Shown here piece by piece: positions 42,389 through 52,090 of a stretch of DNA of 64,000 nt (the stretch's first letter is position 1; each line of letters begins with the position of its first letter). The translations under genes were made by a program, and so were the position numbers. Origin of the DNA: Actinoplanes octamycinicus. GTDB lineage: Bacteria > Actinomycetota > Actinomycetes > Mycobacteriales > Micromonosporaceae. The notes under the pieces were generated by a model. It did not search any database, was not told the DNA's origin, and worked only from the letters and a program-made list of their open reading frames with translations. Where the stretch lies: NCBI RefSeq assembly GCF_014205225.1, contig NZ_JACHNB010000001.1:4941501-5005500 (forward strand). The letters run 5' to 3'.

Positions 42389-45163
42389 TCAGGGATGGAG
42401 GACGCTGTGCAGGCGCTTCGCCTCCTTGACCAGGCGGGTGGTGCCGGGACGGGCGGCGATCTCGGCGAGGCCCGGGATCGCGCTGCGAGCTCGGACCGCG
42501 CCGGCCACCTGGGTGGACAGTTCGAGCAGGTCGGGCAGGCCGCGCTGACCGGTGGGCAGCAGCGGCGGGAGAGCGGCGGTCAGCAGCTCCCACAGCGCCA
42601 CCGAGGCGCCGGCCAGGTGGATCTCGGCCAGGGCGGGGACCAGCCGGGACAGTTTCACCAGGCCGTCGGCGCACAGGTCGGCGAGGGCCGCGCCGACCGC
42701 CGGGGCGAACGGCTCCGGGCGGGCCGCGAGCGTGACCAACGCGTCAACCGCCGCCAACCGGCTCTCCTGGTGCCGGGCGCCCAACGAATATGCCAAGCCG
42801 TAGGCCAGGGCCGGGCCGACCGGCCCGCCGCACTCGGCGAGCAGCGGCAGCACCTCGGCGCCGTCGCGCTGGTCCTGGTCGGCGAGCGCGGCCAGCTCCG
42901 AGAGCATCCAGGCCGCGGTCACCTCCCGGTGGTGCGGCAGCACCATGGCCAGCACGTCACCGCGCCGCCGGAAGTCGTCCGGCCAGAGCTGGGGGAAGGA
43001 CCTCGGCTCCAGGGTGAGCAGCTGGCGCTCCAGCCGCAGGCCGCCGTCGCGGGCCGGGCGCACGGCGGCGACCGCCCGCCGAGCGACCGGAGCGTACTGC
43101 TGGTCCACCGTGGCCGGTCGCTGCTCCCAGCGGGTGCTCACCGGGTCGGGCAGGCCACCGGCGGCCAGCCAGGCGGCGAACTGCTGACCGGCCGGCGAGG
43201 TCAGCTCGGCGGCGCCGGCGACGACCGCCGGATCGGCCTGCCGGGGCAGCCGCAGCAGCGCCTGCTCGAAGTCGACCGGCCACGGCTGCCAGCCCTCCGC
43301 CTCGGCCCGCCGCAGCCGGTCCAGCAGCACCGCCGGGTCCAGGCTGCCGGTCACGTGCGTCGGGGTGGCCACCACGGCCGGCACCAGGGTGCGGGTGAGC
43401 TGCACCGCGACCTCGGCGACGCGCAGCGCGAGCACGCCGTCCGGGGTGGGGGCGAAAGCCGCGTCCGGACCGCCGCGGACACCGCCCTGCCAGGCGGTGC
43501 GCACCGCGTCGAAGGTCCGCTGCGAGACCCGCAGCAGCTGCCGGCCCTCGATCCCGGCCAGCATCCGCCGCCACACACCCGGCCGCTCGGTGTCCAGCGC
43601 GGCGCGGATCGCCTCGCCGAGGTAGACGCCGGGGGAGGTCCGGTTCCACGAGTTCTCCGTGAAGGTGGACGGGTAGCGGTCGAGCACCGGCTGCAGGGCG
43701 GTGGCCAGCGCCGCCGAGCCCGCCACGGTGTAGAGCGAGACCAGCCCGGCCAGCACCCGCTCCCAGCGGACCGCGGTCTCCTCGTGGCAGAGCGCGACCA
43801 GCTCCTCGGCCAGCTCGCCGGCCGTGGCGATCGGCGGCGGCAGCTCGGCCGGCGGGGCGGCCGGCGGCAGCTGCGGGATCGCGGCCGGCGCCTCGGCGAC
43901 CGTGCCGAACAGCTCGGCGGCCCGGCCCGGCAGGTCGCCGGCCAGGGCGGCGGACGCCTCGGCGAGCCGGCCCACGGTCGCCGGGTCGAGCCGGCCGGCC
44001 TGCTTGCCGATCAGGGTCAGCGCCCGCTCCTGCACGTCCAGGGCCGGGTGGCCGAATGCGGCGGCGACCGTCTCCAGCACCTCGCCGGCCCGGTCCGGCT
44101 GCCGGCGGGCGACCCTCTCCAGCCAGGAGAGCTGGGCCTTCACCAGAGTTTTCTCGGTGCGGACCAAGGTCGGCTGACTGGCCTCGAGGAGCGTCTCCAG
44201 CTCCAGGCGGCCGGCCTCGTCGACGGCCCGCAACGATCTCTGCGCGAGCGTGGCCACCGTGCCCGGCGCCTCCGGCAGCAGCCGGGCGTAGTCCGCGGCG
44301 TGCCCGGCCAGCTCGTCGACGGTCGGCGCGAGCGCGTCGTGCAGCAGGACGAACGGGCGCACATCATGCGGCTTGCCGCCGCGCAGCAGCCGGTCGACGG
44401 TCAGGTCGAGGATGGCCGGGCGGGCCAGCGTGCCCTCGGCGACCAGCTCGGCGACCACGCCCGGGAAGCGCGGCGCGCTCTCCCACCGGTTGGTCGTCTC
44501 GTCCCATGAGCCGCCGGCCACGACGGCGCCGAGCCGGTCGATCTCGAAGACCGCCGGCAGCAGCAGCGGCAGGTAGGGGTCCTCGCGCATGCGCTGGACC
44601 AGCGGCGCCCGGCGCTGGCCCCGGCCGGGGGAGTCGAACAGCTCGCCCAGCCAGCCGCGCACGAAGCCCTCGGTGACCGGTGGCTCCACGCCGCCCTCCC
44701 GGAGCACCGCGGTGATGAACCGCCAGTCGACGGCCCACGGGTCGCGGGCCGGGATCCGGTCGGCCAGCCGGCGGCCCAGGTCACCCAGCCACGGCAGCTG
44801 CCGGGACCGGGCGATCTCCAGGAAGAACTCGGGGGAGCCCTGGGTCCAGAGACGCATGCCGCGCCGGCCCAGCGCCGCGGCGGCCCGGGCGGCGGACGGC
44901 ATGCAGCCGATCACGGCCAGGGCGTAGCCCGGGTTGGGGTTGCCGCGGCGGCCCCACCAGCGGTCCGGGTCGGCGCTCTTGATGCCGGCGTCCACCGCGG
45001 GGGCCAGGGCGACCCGCTCCTCCTCGGGCGTGGCGAGCAGCAGGAGGGTGAGACCCGGCAGATCGTCGTGGCGGGCCAGGTGGTCGATCGCCGCCCAGCT
45101 GAGCGGCTCGGTGCGAGTGCGCCGGGCGCGGGCCACCGAGACCGCCGAGATCGAGCCGGTCAT
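42389..45163 (-). CDS. DUF6493-like large helical protein
   Basis: Cytoplasmic protein of 924 aa, almost wholly alpha-helical in appearance, with HEAT/ARM-like repeats of Leu- and Ala-rich helices (for example RAVDEAGRLELETLLEASQ and VLETVAAAFGHPALDVQERALTLIG). Family assignment to DUF6493 rests on size, layout and the overlap with a SWIM zinc-finger gene, which is the usual neighbour. No catalytic motif or membrane segment was seen. ATG 45163 overlaps the SWIM stop (ATGA). Function unknown; the pair recalls the E. coli yehL-M-P-Q set (ATPase, large helical protein, VWA, SWIM), but without the ATPase and VWA parts nearby. Confidence 0.68.
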   Translation of the reverse strand: MTGSISAVSVARARRTRTEPLSWAAIDHLARHDDLPGLTLLLLATPEEERVALAPAVDAGIKSADPDRWWGRRGNPNPGYALAVIGCMPSAARAAAALGRRGMRLWTQGSPEFFLEIARSRQLPWLGDLGRRLADRIPARDPWAVDWRFITAVLREGGVEPPVTEGFVRGWLGELFDSPGRGQRRAPLVQRMREDPYLPLLLPAVFEIDRLGAVVAGGSWDETTNRWESAPRFPGVVAELVAEGTLARPAILDLTVDRLLRGGKPHDVRPFVLLHDALAPTVDELAGHAADYARLLPEAPGTVATLAQRSLRAVDEAGRLELETLLEASQPTLVRTEKTLVKAQLSWLERVARRQPDRAGEVLETVAAAFGHPALDVQERALTLIGKQAGRLDPATVGRLAEASAALAGDLPGRAAELFGTVAEAPAAIPQLPPAAPPAELPPPIATAGELAEELVALCHEETAVRWERVLAGLVSLYTVAGSAALATALQPVLDRYPSTFTENSWNRTSPGVYLGEAIRAALDTERPGVWRRMLAGIEGRQLLRVSQRTFDAVRTAWQGGVRGGPDAAFAPTPDGVLALRVAEVAVQLTRTLVPAVVATPTHVTGSLDPAVLLDRLRRAEAEGWQPWPVDFEQALLRLPRQADPAVVAGAAELTSPAGQQFAAWLAAGGLPDPVSTRWEQRPATVDQQYAPVARRAVAAVRPARDGGLRLERQLLTLEPRSFPQLWPDDFRRRGDVLAMVLPHHREVTAAWMLSELAALADQDQRDGAEVLPLLAECGGPVGPALAYGLAYSLGARHQESRLAAVDALVTLAARPEPFAPAVGAALADLCADGLVKLSRLVPALAEIHLAGASVALWELLTAALPPLLPTGQRGLPDLLELSTQVAGAVRARSAIPGLAEIAARPGTTRLVKEAKRLHSVLHP

Positions 45164-46500
45164 GCCGCCGCCTCGGCTTTCTCGATCGTCTCGGCGGTCT
45201 CGCCGGCGCGGGCCATCCGGACCGCGAGGACGTGCTTGCACGGGCCGCGGCCACCGCGGTGTTTCGCCCACCACGGGCAGGTGCAGGACTGCGACTCGTG
45301 CCGCACGTGGTAGGTCTGGTCGCCGCTGACCACCACCGACACCTCCGGGCCGAGGGTGACCGCGCCGGCGCTGATCAGCGCGCGGGCGCCGGCCAGCCGC
45401 GGGTTCATCCGCTCCACCGCGTCCGCCGCGTAGGGCAGGGTGCGGTGGAAATAGCCGGCCTCAGCCACGTCATAACCGACCCGGCCGGCGGTGCCCAGCT
45501 GGGTCAGCGCGTCGCGGACCCGAGTGGCGCCCAGCCCGGATGCGGTCGCCAGCGCGTCCACGTCGATCGTCGGGTCCCAGGAGAGCAGGGCGCTGACCAG
45601 GTCGGCGTCGTCGGTCACCTCGTCGGAGGCGAGCGACTCCAGGACCGCGCCCTCGCCGGAGAAGCCGCGGTACGGCTCCGGGGAGAGGGTCACCGACAGG
45701 CGGAGGGTGGGCATGCTCAGCTCCCAGGTGCTGGCCACCGGGCCACTGCCCGCGGCGACGGCCGGGCCGTAGACGCGCAGGCTCACCGCGTACCGAAGGA
45801 AGGGTTTCAGCGCAGCCAGGCGGCCCGCACCGGGCAGGCAGACCGCGCCCGGCACGGGCCGGGAGGTGAAGCGCAGCGAACGACCGGCCGGAACCGCCCA
45901 GAGCACCGACTTGTCGGTGGCGGGCAGCCGGTTGACCAGGGCGCGGGCCTCGGCCACGCCGATCTCGGCGCGTGGGTCGAAGCGGGCGGTGAGCACCTGC
46001 GCCTCGGCGAAACCGCGCAGCCAGCGGGACGGGAGCGGCACCTTCCGCTCCACCAGCGGACCGTCGAAGGTGGTCACGGTGAGGTCGTCGGGGCCGACCG
46101 CGACGTGCATCGGGTCGGACCGGCCGACCCGGGTCAGCGCGCGCTGCAACGGCAGGTTGACGTCGACATTGGTGGTGCCGTGGGCGAGGATCTCGCCGTC
46201 CAGCCCGCCGGGGAGCACGTCGAGCCGGGCATAGACGCCGCAGCAGCCGGAGAACGACTCGAACCGCAACCGGTCGGAGCCGGCCGTCACCACCGGGTCC
46301 AGGCTGGCCGGCGGCAGCGGCCGGAAATAGCGGGTGCGGGCCACCTCGGCCACGGCCAGCAGGCCGGTCGCCGCGGCGCCGGGCGAGGTGAGGAAACCGG
46401 TGAAGAAGCGCGGGTGCGCCGCCGGCCCACCGGAGGTCTGCAAGGTCAGCCGGTCGTCCAGAGTCGACGAACCGAGGTACGTGTAAGCCGCGGTAACCAT
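45160..46500 (-). CDS. SWIM zinc-finger protein
   Basis: Protein of 446 aa with a C-terminal SWIM finger CxCx(12)CxH: Cys406, Cys408, Cys421 and His423 in the segment TCPWWAKHRGGRGPCKHVLAV. SWIM domains bind DNA or proteins through one zinc. The remaining 400 residues form a conserved region of unknown fold starting MVTAAYTYLG. ATG 46500 is preferred because TAGGTT lies 7 nt upstream (leaderless) and family members begin this way. It is followed by the DUF6493-like gene with a 4-bp overlap, so the two products probably form a complex. Confidence 0.85.
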   Translation of the reverse strand: MVTAAYTYLGSSTLDDRLTLQTSGGPAAHPRFFTGFLTSPGAAATGLLAVAEVARTRYFRPLPPASLDPVVTAGSDRLRFESFSGCCGVYARLDVLPGGLDGEILAHGTTNVDVNLPLQRALTRVGRSDPMHVAVGPDDLTVTTFDGPLVERKVPLPSRWLRGFAEAQVLTARFDPRAEIGVAEARALVNRLPATDKSVLWAVPAGRSLRFTSRPVPGAVCLPGAGRLAALKPFLRYAVSLRVYGPAVAAGSGPVASTWELSMPTLRLSVTLSPEPYRGFSGEGAVLESLASDEVTDDADLVSALLSWDPTIDVDALATASGLGATRVRDALTQLGTAGRVGYDVAEAGYFHRTLPYAADAVERMNPRLAGARALISAGAVTLGPEVSVVVSGDQTYHVRHESQSCTCPWWAKHRGGRGPCKHVLAVRMARAGETAETIEKAEAAA

Positions 46501-46507
46501 GCGCGAG

Positions 46508-46513
46508 AACCTA
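46508..46513 (-). promoter_or_regulatory. -10 hexamer TAGGTT for a leaderless transcript
   Basis: On the minus strand TAGGTT ends 7 nt before ATG 46500. This is the promoter candidate for the SWIM-DUF6493 operon. Confidence 0.5.
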
Positions 46514-46646
46514 GGAGAGGGGTACGACAAATTTCAGCCGCGCCGCCGCAGCAGCCGCACCGAACCGATGATGGTCGCGGCGACCAGGCCCGGCGCGACA
46601 CCCTCGACCCGCCGCCGAGATGTTCAAGATCATCGGCGGATGATAG

Positions 46647-47582
46647 CTACCGGTGGCGGCGGCGGTAGCCGCGGATCGCCTCGACCACCAGGCCGCCGGC
46701 GGCCATCGTGAGCGCGCCGGTGACCAGGTGGACCACGACCGCGCCGGCCGAGTCCTCGCCGAACCGGCCGTCGGCCCACACCTCGATGCCGATCGCGCAG
46801 GGGAACAGCAGCAGGGCGGTCAGCACGGCCGCCGCCAGACCGCGGCCGGTCCACACCGGCGTGTCCCGTTCCAGCTCGGCGCGGTCCCCGGTGGCCTCGG
46901 CCAGCCGGTCGAGCCCGTCCCGGGTGCCGATCCGGGCCCGTTCCGCCGGGTGCGCCAGGTAGTGCCGGAGCGCGGCGGCGACCAGCTCCGGCCGGATGCC
47001 TTCGGTGATCACGGTCCGGCGGCGGACCAGCCGGCCGGTGACCCGGATCAGGTCCGGCCGGTGGTAGTGGATCTCCACCTCGTGCGAGACGACCTTCGGC
47101 GGCCGGTCCGGGTCGAGCGCCTCCCAGGGGAAGGTGAGCGAGCCGGTGTACTTGTCGGCGTGCACGCCGTCCGCTGTCAGGGTGACGCCGAGCCCGTACC
47201 AGAGCGCGCGGGCGTAGCCGAGCAGGGCCAGCGCGGCGACCGGCACGATGAGCCGGTATTTCGGGGTGTCGGCCGGGATCAGCAGGAGGATGCCGAGCAG
47301 GGTCAGGTGGATCACGCCGAACAGCGGCACCACGCCGGTCCGCGGGGTGCGGAACGAGCGGGTGGGCTCGTCGAGCCGTAACCCGGTCCGCTTGCGCCAG
47401 ACCGGGGCCACCATGATCGGGAACACCAGCAGCAGGGCGACGGCCAGCGGCACGGCCAGTCCGGCGGCCAGCGGGTCCGGGTCCGCGCCGGCGGCGCGCG
47501 CGGCCAGGGCGGCGGCGGTGAGCGTGACGGCGGTGAGCACGATCGGTCGCCGGTGACGATCCACCGCGGTCGCCAGCTGCAT
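46647..47582 (-). CDS. Membrane protein with PH-like segment, function unknown
   Basis: Protein of 311 aa that I do not recognise with certainty. Helices lie at about residues 15-35, 43-60, 88-107, 113-132, 255-275 and 282-300. Between the fourth and fifth, a soluble stretch begins GLGVTLTADGVHADKYTGSLTFPWEALD, which looks like a bacterial PH-type domain strand pattern, followed by a charged region. ATG 47582 has GGAG 5 nt upstream and is preferred over GTG 47588. The gene stands alone, downstream of nothing obvious and divergent from pgi. Confidence 0.6.
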   Translation of the reverse strand: MQLATAVDRHRRPIVLTAVTLTAAALAARAAGADPDPLAAGLAVPLAVALLLVFPIMVAPVWRKRTGLRLDEPTRSFRTPRTGVVPLFGVIHLTLLGILLLIPADTPKYRLIVPVAALALLGYARALWYGLGVTLTADGVHADKYTGSLTFPWEALDPDRPPKVVSHEVEIHYHRPDLIRVTGRLVRRRTVITEGIRPELVAAALRHYLAHPAERARIGTRDGLDRLAEATGDRAELERDTPVWTGRGLAAAVLTALLLFPCAIGIEVWADGRFGEDSAGAVVVHLVTGALTMAAGGLVVEAIRGYRRRHR

Positions 47583-47819
47583 GATCACTCCGGCAGCCTA
47601 CAAAGGAGCGGGACGCGCCGGGGCCGCAAAGGTACAGAACGGCAGTGGTCGCCTGCAGCGGGATCAAGGGGACGCGCTGGCGGGTTGCGGTCGTCGTGGG
47701 GATAACCTCGCGGTGGGCGCCAGGACGGCTCCGTCTATGAGCCCCACTTCGCCGCGTCCGGCAGCGGTACGTGCCACGATGGGCGAAGTGTGCGAGTGTC
47801 CCGGTCCGGAGTGGGAGAG

Positions 47820-49448
47820 ATGAGCGAACACGTTTCCGACAGCGCCGAGTGGCAGGCACTTCAGGGCCACGCGGAGAAGTTCTCGGCGGTCCACCTGCGT
47901 GACCTGTTCGGCAGCGACCCGCAGCGCGGCGAGCGCTACGCGGCCGAGGTCGCCGACCTGTACGTCGACTACAGCAAGAACCTGGTCACCGACGAGGTGC
48001 TGGCCTCCCTGTTCGCGCTGGCCGGCCGGGCGAAGCTGAGCGAGCGGATCACCGCGATGTTCGCCGGCGAGCACATCAACGTCACCGAGGACCGCGCGGT
48101 GCTGCACACCGCGCTGCGCCTGCCGCGGTCGGCCTCGCTGGTCGTCGACGGCCAGGACGTGGTGGCCGACGTGCACGAGGTGCTCGACCGGATGGGCGCG
48201 TTCGCCGACAAGGTGCGCTCCGGCGAGTGGGTGGGGCACACCGGGCAGCGGATCACCACCGTGGTCAACATCGGGATCGGCGGTTCTGACCTGGGCCCGG
48301 TGATGGCCTACGAGGCGCTGAAGGACTACTCGCAGCGCGACATCGAGTGCCGGTTCGTCTCCAACATCGACCCGACCGACCTGTACGAGAAGACGCGTGA
48401 CCTCGACCCGGCCACCACCCTCTTCATCGTGGTGTCGAAGACGTTCACCACGCAGGAGACGCTGACCAACGCGCGGGAGGCCCGGTCCTGGCTGCTGCGC
48501 GGTCTGTCCGACGAGTCCGCCGTCGCGAAACACTTCGTCGCCGTCAGCACGAACGCCGAGAAGGTCGCTGACTTCGGCATCAACACCGACAACATGTTCG
48601 GCTTCTGGGACTGGGTGGGTGGCCGCTACTCGCTGCCCTCCGCGGTCGGCCTGTCCGTGATGATCTCGATCGGCAAGGAGCAGTTCGCCGAGATGCTCGC
48701 CGGCTACCACGCCGTCGACGAGCACTTCCGGACCACGCCGATCGAGCGGAACGTGCCGGCCCTGCTCGGCCTGCTCAACGTCTGGTACGACACGTTCCTC
48801 GGCGCCCAGTCGCACGCGGTCCTGCCCTACGCGCAGTACCTGCACCGGTTCGCCGCCTACCTGCAGCAGCTGACCATGGAGAGCAACGGCAAGTCGGTGC
48901 GGCTCTCCGGCGACCCGGTCACCTTCCAGACCGGCGAGGTCTTCTGGGGCGAGCCCGGCACCAACGGCCAGCACGCCTTCTACCAGCTGATCCACCAGGG
49001 GACCAAGCTGATCCCGGCCGACTTCATCGGGTTCAGCAAGCCGAACCACGACATCGGCGAGATGCACGACCTGTTCATGTCGAACTTCCTGGCCCAGACC
49101 GGGGCGCTGGCCTTCGGCCGGACCCTGGAGCAGGTGCGGGCCGAGGGCACCAAGCCGGAGGTCGCGCCGCACCGGGTGATGCAGGGCAACCACCCGACCA
49201 CCACGATCCTCGCCGACAAACTGACCCCGGCGGTGTTCGGGCAGCTGGTCGCGCTCTACGAGCACATCACGTTCACCCAGGGCGTGATCTGGGAGATCAA
49301 CTCGTTCGACCAGTGGGGTGTCGAGCTCGGCAAGGTGATGGCCAACCAGCTGGCGCCCAAGCTGACCTCGGCGTCCGCGCCCGCCGACGACGCGGACTCG
49401 TCGACGAACGCGCTGATCAAGCGGTACCGGGCGGCCCGCGGCCGCTGA
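47820..49448 (+). CDS. pgi: Glucose-6-phosphate isomerase
   Basis: Interconverts glucose 6-phosphate and fructose 6-phosphate in glycolysis and gluconeogenesis. 542 aa, normal for the bacterial enzyme. Seen: [12 protein letters not shown] phosphate-binding loop, the [14 protein letters not shown] region, [17 protein letters not shown] (signature 1), the catalytic Glu region [14 protein letters not shown], and [24 protein letters not shown] is close to ATG 47820. Chromosomal housekeeping gene with no operon partner seen; the next gene starts 33 bp on but has its own promoter-like element. Confidence 0.97.
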   Translation: MSEHVSDSAEWQALQGHAEKFSAVHLRDLFGSDPQRGERYAAEVADLYVDYSKNLVTDEVLASLFALAGRAKLSERITAMFAGEHINVTEDRAVLHTALRLPRSASLVVDGQDVVADVHEVLDRMGAFADKVRSGEWVGHTGQRITTVVNIGIGGSDLGPVMAYEALKDYSQRDIECRFVSNIDPTDLYEKTRDLDPATTLFIVVSKTFTTQETLTNAREARSWLLRGLSDESAVAKHFVAVSTNAEKVADFGINTDNMFGFWDWVGGRYSLPSAVGLSVMISIGKEQFAEMLAGYHAVDEHFRTTPIERNVPALLGLLNVWYDTFLGAQSHAVLPYAQYLHRFAAYLQQLTMESNGKSVRLSGDPVTFQTGEVFWGEPGTNGQHAFYQLIHQGTKLIPADFIGFSKPNHDIGEMHDLFMSNFLAQTGALAFGRTLEQVRAEGTKPEVAPHRVMQGNHPTTTILADKLTPAVFGQLVALYEHITFTQGVIWEINSFDQWGVELGKVMANQLAPKLTSASAPADDADSSTNALIKRYRAARGR

Positions 49449-49468
49449 TTTCTGTCGGACCTTGCTTC

Positions 49469-49506
49469 TAGGCTCAGTGCCGTGGACACCAACACGGCAC
49501 TGAGCC
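49469..49506 (+). promoter_or_regulatory. -10 hexamer plus 14-bp hairpin that contains the start codon
   Basis: TAGGCT (49469-49474) ends 7 nt before GTG 49482, as for a leaderless transcript. GGCTCAGTGCCGTG (49471-49484) and CACGGCACTGAGCC (49493-49506) are perfect reverse complements with an 8-nt loop, so the start codon is the last three bases of the left arm. The same DNA could be an operator or, in RNA that starts further up, a hairpin hiding the start or ending pgi. Confidence 0.6.
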
Positions 49507-50558
49507 TTCGCCTGACCAGCCTCCTGCTCGGTTCCACCGGCAAGGAGTCGGTCCGCGAGGTCACCGAGTGGTTCGGCGCCCTGCAGGCGCAGGATCTCAA
49601 CAGCGTGCTCTGGTCGCTCGGCGTGCGGCTGCCCGGCCGCACCCGCACCGAGATCGTCGCCGAGACCGAGCGGCGCGACGTGATCCGCACCTGGCCGATG
49701 CGCGGCACCGTGCACCTGATCCCGTCCGCCGACGCGCACTGGATGCTCGAGCTGACCGGCGTGCGCGCGCTGGCCGGCGCGGCGAAACGCCGCGAGTTCC
49801 TGGGTCTGTCCGAGGCCGATGCGGACAAGGCGGCGGACATTCTCGGCGCCGCCCTCGCGGGCGGCGGCCGGATGACGCGATCAGCGTGCGTGGCCGCGAT
49901 CAACGAGGGCGGCGTCGCGGTGAGCGGTCAGCTCGGCTACCACCTTCTGTGGTACGCGAGTCAGCGCGGCGTGACGGCGATCGCGCCGAACGAGGGCGCC
50001 GAGCAGACGTTCGTGCTGCTCGACGAGTGGGCGCCGGCCCGCAACTCGCCGTCGCGCGAGGAGGCGCTGGGCATCCTGGCGCATCGCTACTTCCGCAGTC
50101 ACGGTCCCACCACGGCCAAGGACTTCGCCGGCTGGACCATGCTGGCGATGAAGGACGCCCGGGCCGGGATCGCCGCCGCCGGCCTGGTGGCGGTGGACGT
50201 CGACGGCGTCGAGATGTGGGCCGATCCGGCCGTCCTGGACGCCGGTCCGGTGCGCGGCTGGCGCGCGCTGCCCGGCTTCGACGAGTTCATGCTGGGTTAC
50301 AAGGACCGGTCGATGATGGCCACCGTCGACCAGCTGAAGAGCATCGTCCCGGGTGGCAACGGGGTGTTCCAGTCGACGCTGTCGCGCGACGGCAAGGTGA
50401 TGGCCGTCTGGAAGCGCACGCTCGGCAAGAAAGCGGTCTCCGTGCAGGTTTCGCCCCTGACCGGCTTCACCGCCGCGGACTGGGTCGCGGCGGAGGAGGC
50501 GCTGCAGCCGTTCGGGGCCTTCGTCGAGCTGCCGGTGACTGTTAAGAGACTTGCATAA
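49482..50558 (+). CDS. AlkZ-like DNA glycosylase (HTH_42 winged-helix protein)
   Basis: Protein of 358 aa of the AlkZ/AlkX (HTH_42, YcaQ) family. AlkZ of Streptomyces unhooks azinomycin-type DNA cross-links, and E. coli YcaQ repairs mustard cross-links. The catalytic QxQ motif is present as Gln35-Ala-Gln37 in EWFGALQAQDLNSVLWSLG. Other family marks are WPMRGTVHLIP and GFDEFMLGYKDR. No antibiotic cluster is adjacent, so this may be a general repair member rather than a self-resistance gene. The start lies within a hairpin (see that entry). The 3' end is unusually A+T-rich for this window (GTTAAGAGACTTGCATAA). Confidence 0.82.
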   Translation: MDTNTALSLRLTSLLLGSTGKESVREVTEWFGALQAQDLNSVLWSLGVRLPGRTRTEIVAETERRDVIRTWPMRGTVHLIPSADAHWMLELTGVRALAGAAKRREFLGLSEADADKAADILGAALAGGGRMTRSACVAAINEGGVAVSGQLGYHLLWYASQRGVTAIAPNEGAEQTFVLLDEWAPARNSPSREEALGILAHRYFRSHGPTTAKDFAGWTMLAMKDARAGIAAAGLVAVDVDGVEMWADPAVLDAGPVRGWRALPGFDEFMLGYKDRSMMATVDQLKSIVPGGNGVFQSTLSRDGKVMAVWKRTLGKKAVSVQVSPLTGFTAADWVAAEEALQPFGAFVELPVTVKRLA

Positions 50559-50571
50559 TTTACTGTTAAGA
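50538..50571 (+). repeat. Direct repeat ACTGTTAAGA upstream of the chitinase gene
   Basis: ACTGTTAAGA occurs at 50538-50547 (inside the end of the AlkZ-like gene) and 50562-50571, 24 bp apart, in an unusually A+T-rich stretch 70-105 bp upstream of the chitinase start. Two half-turn-matched copies suggest an activator or repressor site. It is not the palindromic DasR site known from streptomycete chitinase genes. Confidence 0.5.
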
Positions 50572-50642
50572 ACCCTTGATATTTGTGAACGTGAAAGCCA
50601 CGATGTGGTGGCACAGGTCACGTTCGCTGTCGAGGAGTCGCC

Positions 50643-51971
50643 ATGGGTGTTCGCCGCAAGGTGTTAGCGCTGGTCGCCGGGGTGGGGGTGGCACTCGGCT
50701 CGGCCGTGGCGTTCGCCGCCACCGGTGAGGCCGCGGTGGCCTGCTCCTCGACGGTCTGGGCGGAGGGAGTCACCTACACCGCCGGCCAGCAGGTGACGTA
50801 CCAGTCGAAGCTCTGGCAGGCGCTGGTCACCCACACCGCCTACGCCGGCACCGGCTGGAACCCGGCCGCCACCCCGACGCTGTGGAAGGACCTCGGCGCC
50901 TGCAGCGGCGGCGGCACGCCGTCCCCGTCGGTCTCGGCGACCACCAGCAGGCCGCCGTCGCCGTCGCCCTCGGTGACCACCTCGCCCACCGCCAGCCCGT
51001 CCCCGACCGCGACCGGCGGGACCTGCGCCGTCAAGGGCCGCCCGGCCGGCAAGGTGCTCCAGGGCTACTGGGAGAACTGGGACGGCGCGTCGAACGGCGT
51101 GCACCCCGGCATGGGCTGGATCCCGATCAACGACAGCCGGATCACCCAGCACGGCTACAACGTGCTGATGGCCGCGTTCCCGGTGATCCGCTCGGACGGC
51201 ACGGTCCTCTGGGAGAACGGGATGGACGCCGGCGTGAAGGTGCCGACCGCCGCGGAGATCTGCGCGGCCAAGGCCCAGGGCGCCACCATCCTGATGTCGA
51301 TCGGCGGCGCGGCGGCCGGCATCGACCTGAGCTCCAGCGCGGTCGCCGACAAGTTCGTCGCGACCATCGTGCCGATCCTCAAGGCGTACAACTTCGACGG
51401 CATCGACATCGACATCGAGACCGGGCTCTCCGGCAGCGGGAGCATCGGCACGCTCTCCGCCTCGCAGTCGAACCTGATCCGGATCATCGACGGGGTGCTC
51501 GCCCAGATGCCGTCGAACTTCGGGCTGACCATGGCGCCGGAGACGGCGTACGTGACCGGTGGCAGCGTGACCTACGGCTCGATCTGGGGCTCGTACCTGC
51601 CGATCATCAAGAAGTACCTGGACAACGGCCGGCTCTGGTGGCTGAACATGCAGTACTACAACGGCTCGATGTACGGCTGCTCCGGCGACTCGTACTCGGC
51701 CGGGACCGTGCAGGGCTTCACCGTGCAGACCCAGTGCCTGAACAACGGGCTGACCATCCAGGGCACGACCATCAAGATTCCGTACGACAAGCAGGTGCCC
51801 GGCCTGCCCGCCCAGCCCGGCGCGGGTGGCGGGTACATGACGCCGGCGCTGGTCAGCCAGGCGTACAACTCGGTGCCCGGGATCAAGGGCCTGATGACCT
51901 GGTCGATCAACTGGGACGGTTCGAAGAGCTGGACCTTCGGCGACAACGTGAAGGCTCTGCAGGGCCGCTGA
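50643..51971 (+). CDS. Secreted GH18 chitinase with chitin-binding domain
   Basis: Extracellular endo-chitinase of 442 aa. Signal peptide at residues 1-31. A CBM5/12 chitin-binding module follows at about 34-87 (WAEGVTYTAGQQVTYQSKLWQAL, then GWNPA and LWKDLG). A Ser/Pro/Thr linker (about 90-125) leads to a GH18 barrel (about 130-440) with the catalytic DGIDIDIE motif at 252-259 (Glu259 is the proton donor), SIGGAA, MAPE and a terminal MTWSINWD. ATG 50643 has GAGG 6-9 nt upstream. Followed by a strong hairpin; monocistronic. Confidence 0.94.
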   Translation: MGVRRKVLALVAGVGVALGSAVAFAATGEAAVACSSTVWAEGVTYTAGQQVTYQSKLWQALVTHTAYAGTGWNPAATPTLWKDLGACSGGGTPSPSVSATTSRPPSPSPSVTTSPTASPSPTATGGTCAVKGRPAGKVLQGYWENWDGASNGVHPGMGWIPINDSRITQHGYNVLMAAFPVIRSDGTVLWENGMDAGVKVPTAAEICAAKAQGATILMSIGGAAAGIDLSSSAVADKFVATIVPILKAYNFDGIDIDIETGLSGSGSIGTLSASQSNLIRIIDGVLAQMPSNFGLTMAPETAYVTGGSVTYGSIWGSYLPIIKKYLDNGRLWWLNMQYYNGSMYGCSGDSYSAGTVQGFTVQTQCLNNGLTIQGTTIKIPYDKQVPGLPAQPGAGGGYMTPALVSQAYNSVPGIKGLMTWSINWDGSKSWTFGDNVKALQGR

Positions 51972-51986
51972 CCGTACCGACTCCCT

Positions 51987-52021
51987 GATCACCGGCCCGG
52001 ACCGTCCCCGGGCCGGTGATC
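51987..52021 (+). terminator. Perfect 14-bp hairpin after the chitinase gene
   Basis: GATCACCGGCCCGG and CCGGGCCGGTGATC pair perfectly around a 7-nt loop, followed by CTTTGT. It lies 15 bp after the stop codon. Confidence 0.85.
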
Positions 52022-52090
52022 CTTTGTGGGGTCCGGAACCGGTTGTCCACAGGCTGGAGATCAACATCTACGTTGATCAATCAAACTGGC

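Noticed and set aside
50559..50642. DasR site upstream of the chitinase
   Set aside because: No ACTGGTCTAGACCA-like palindrome in the gap.
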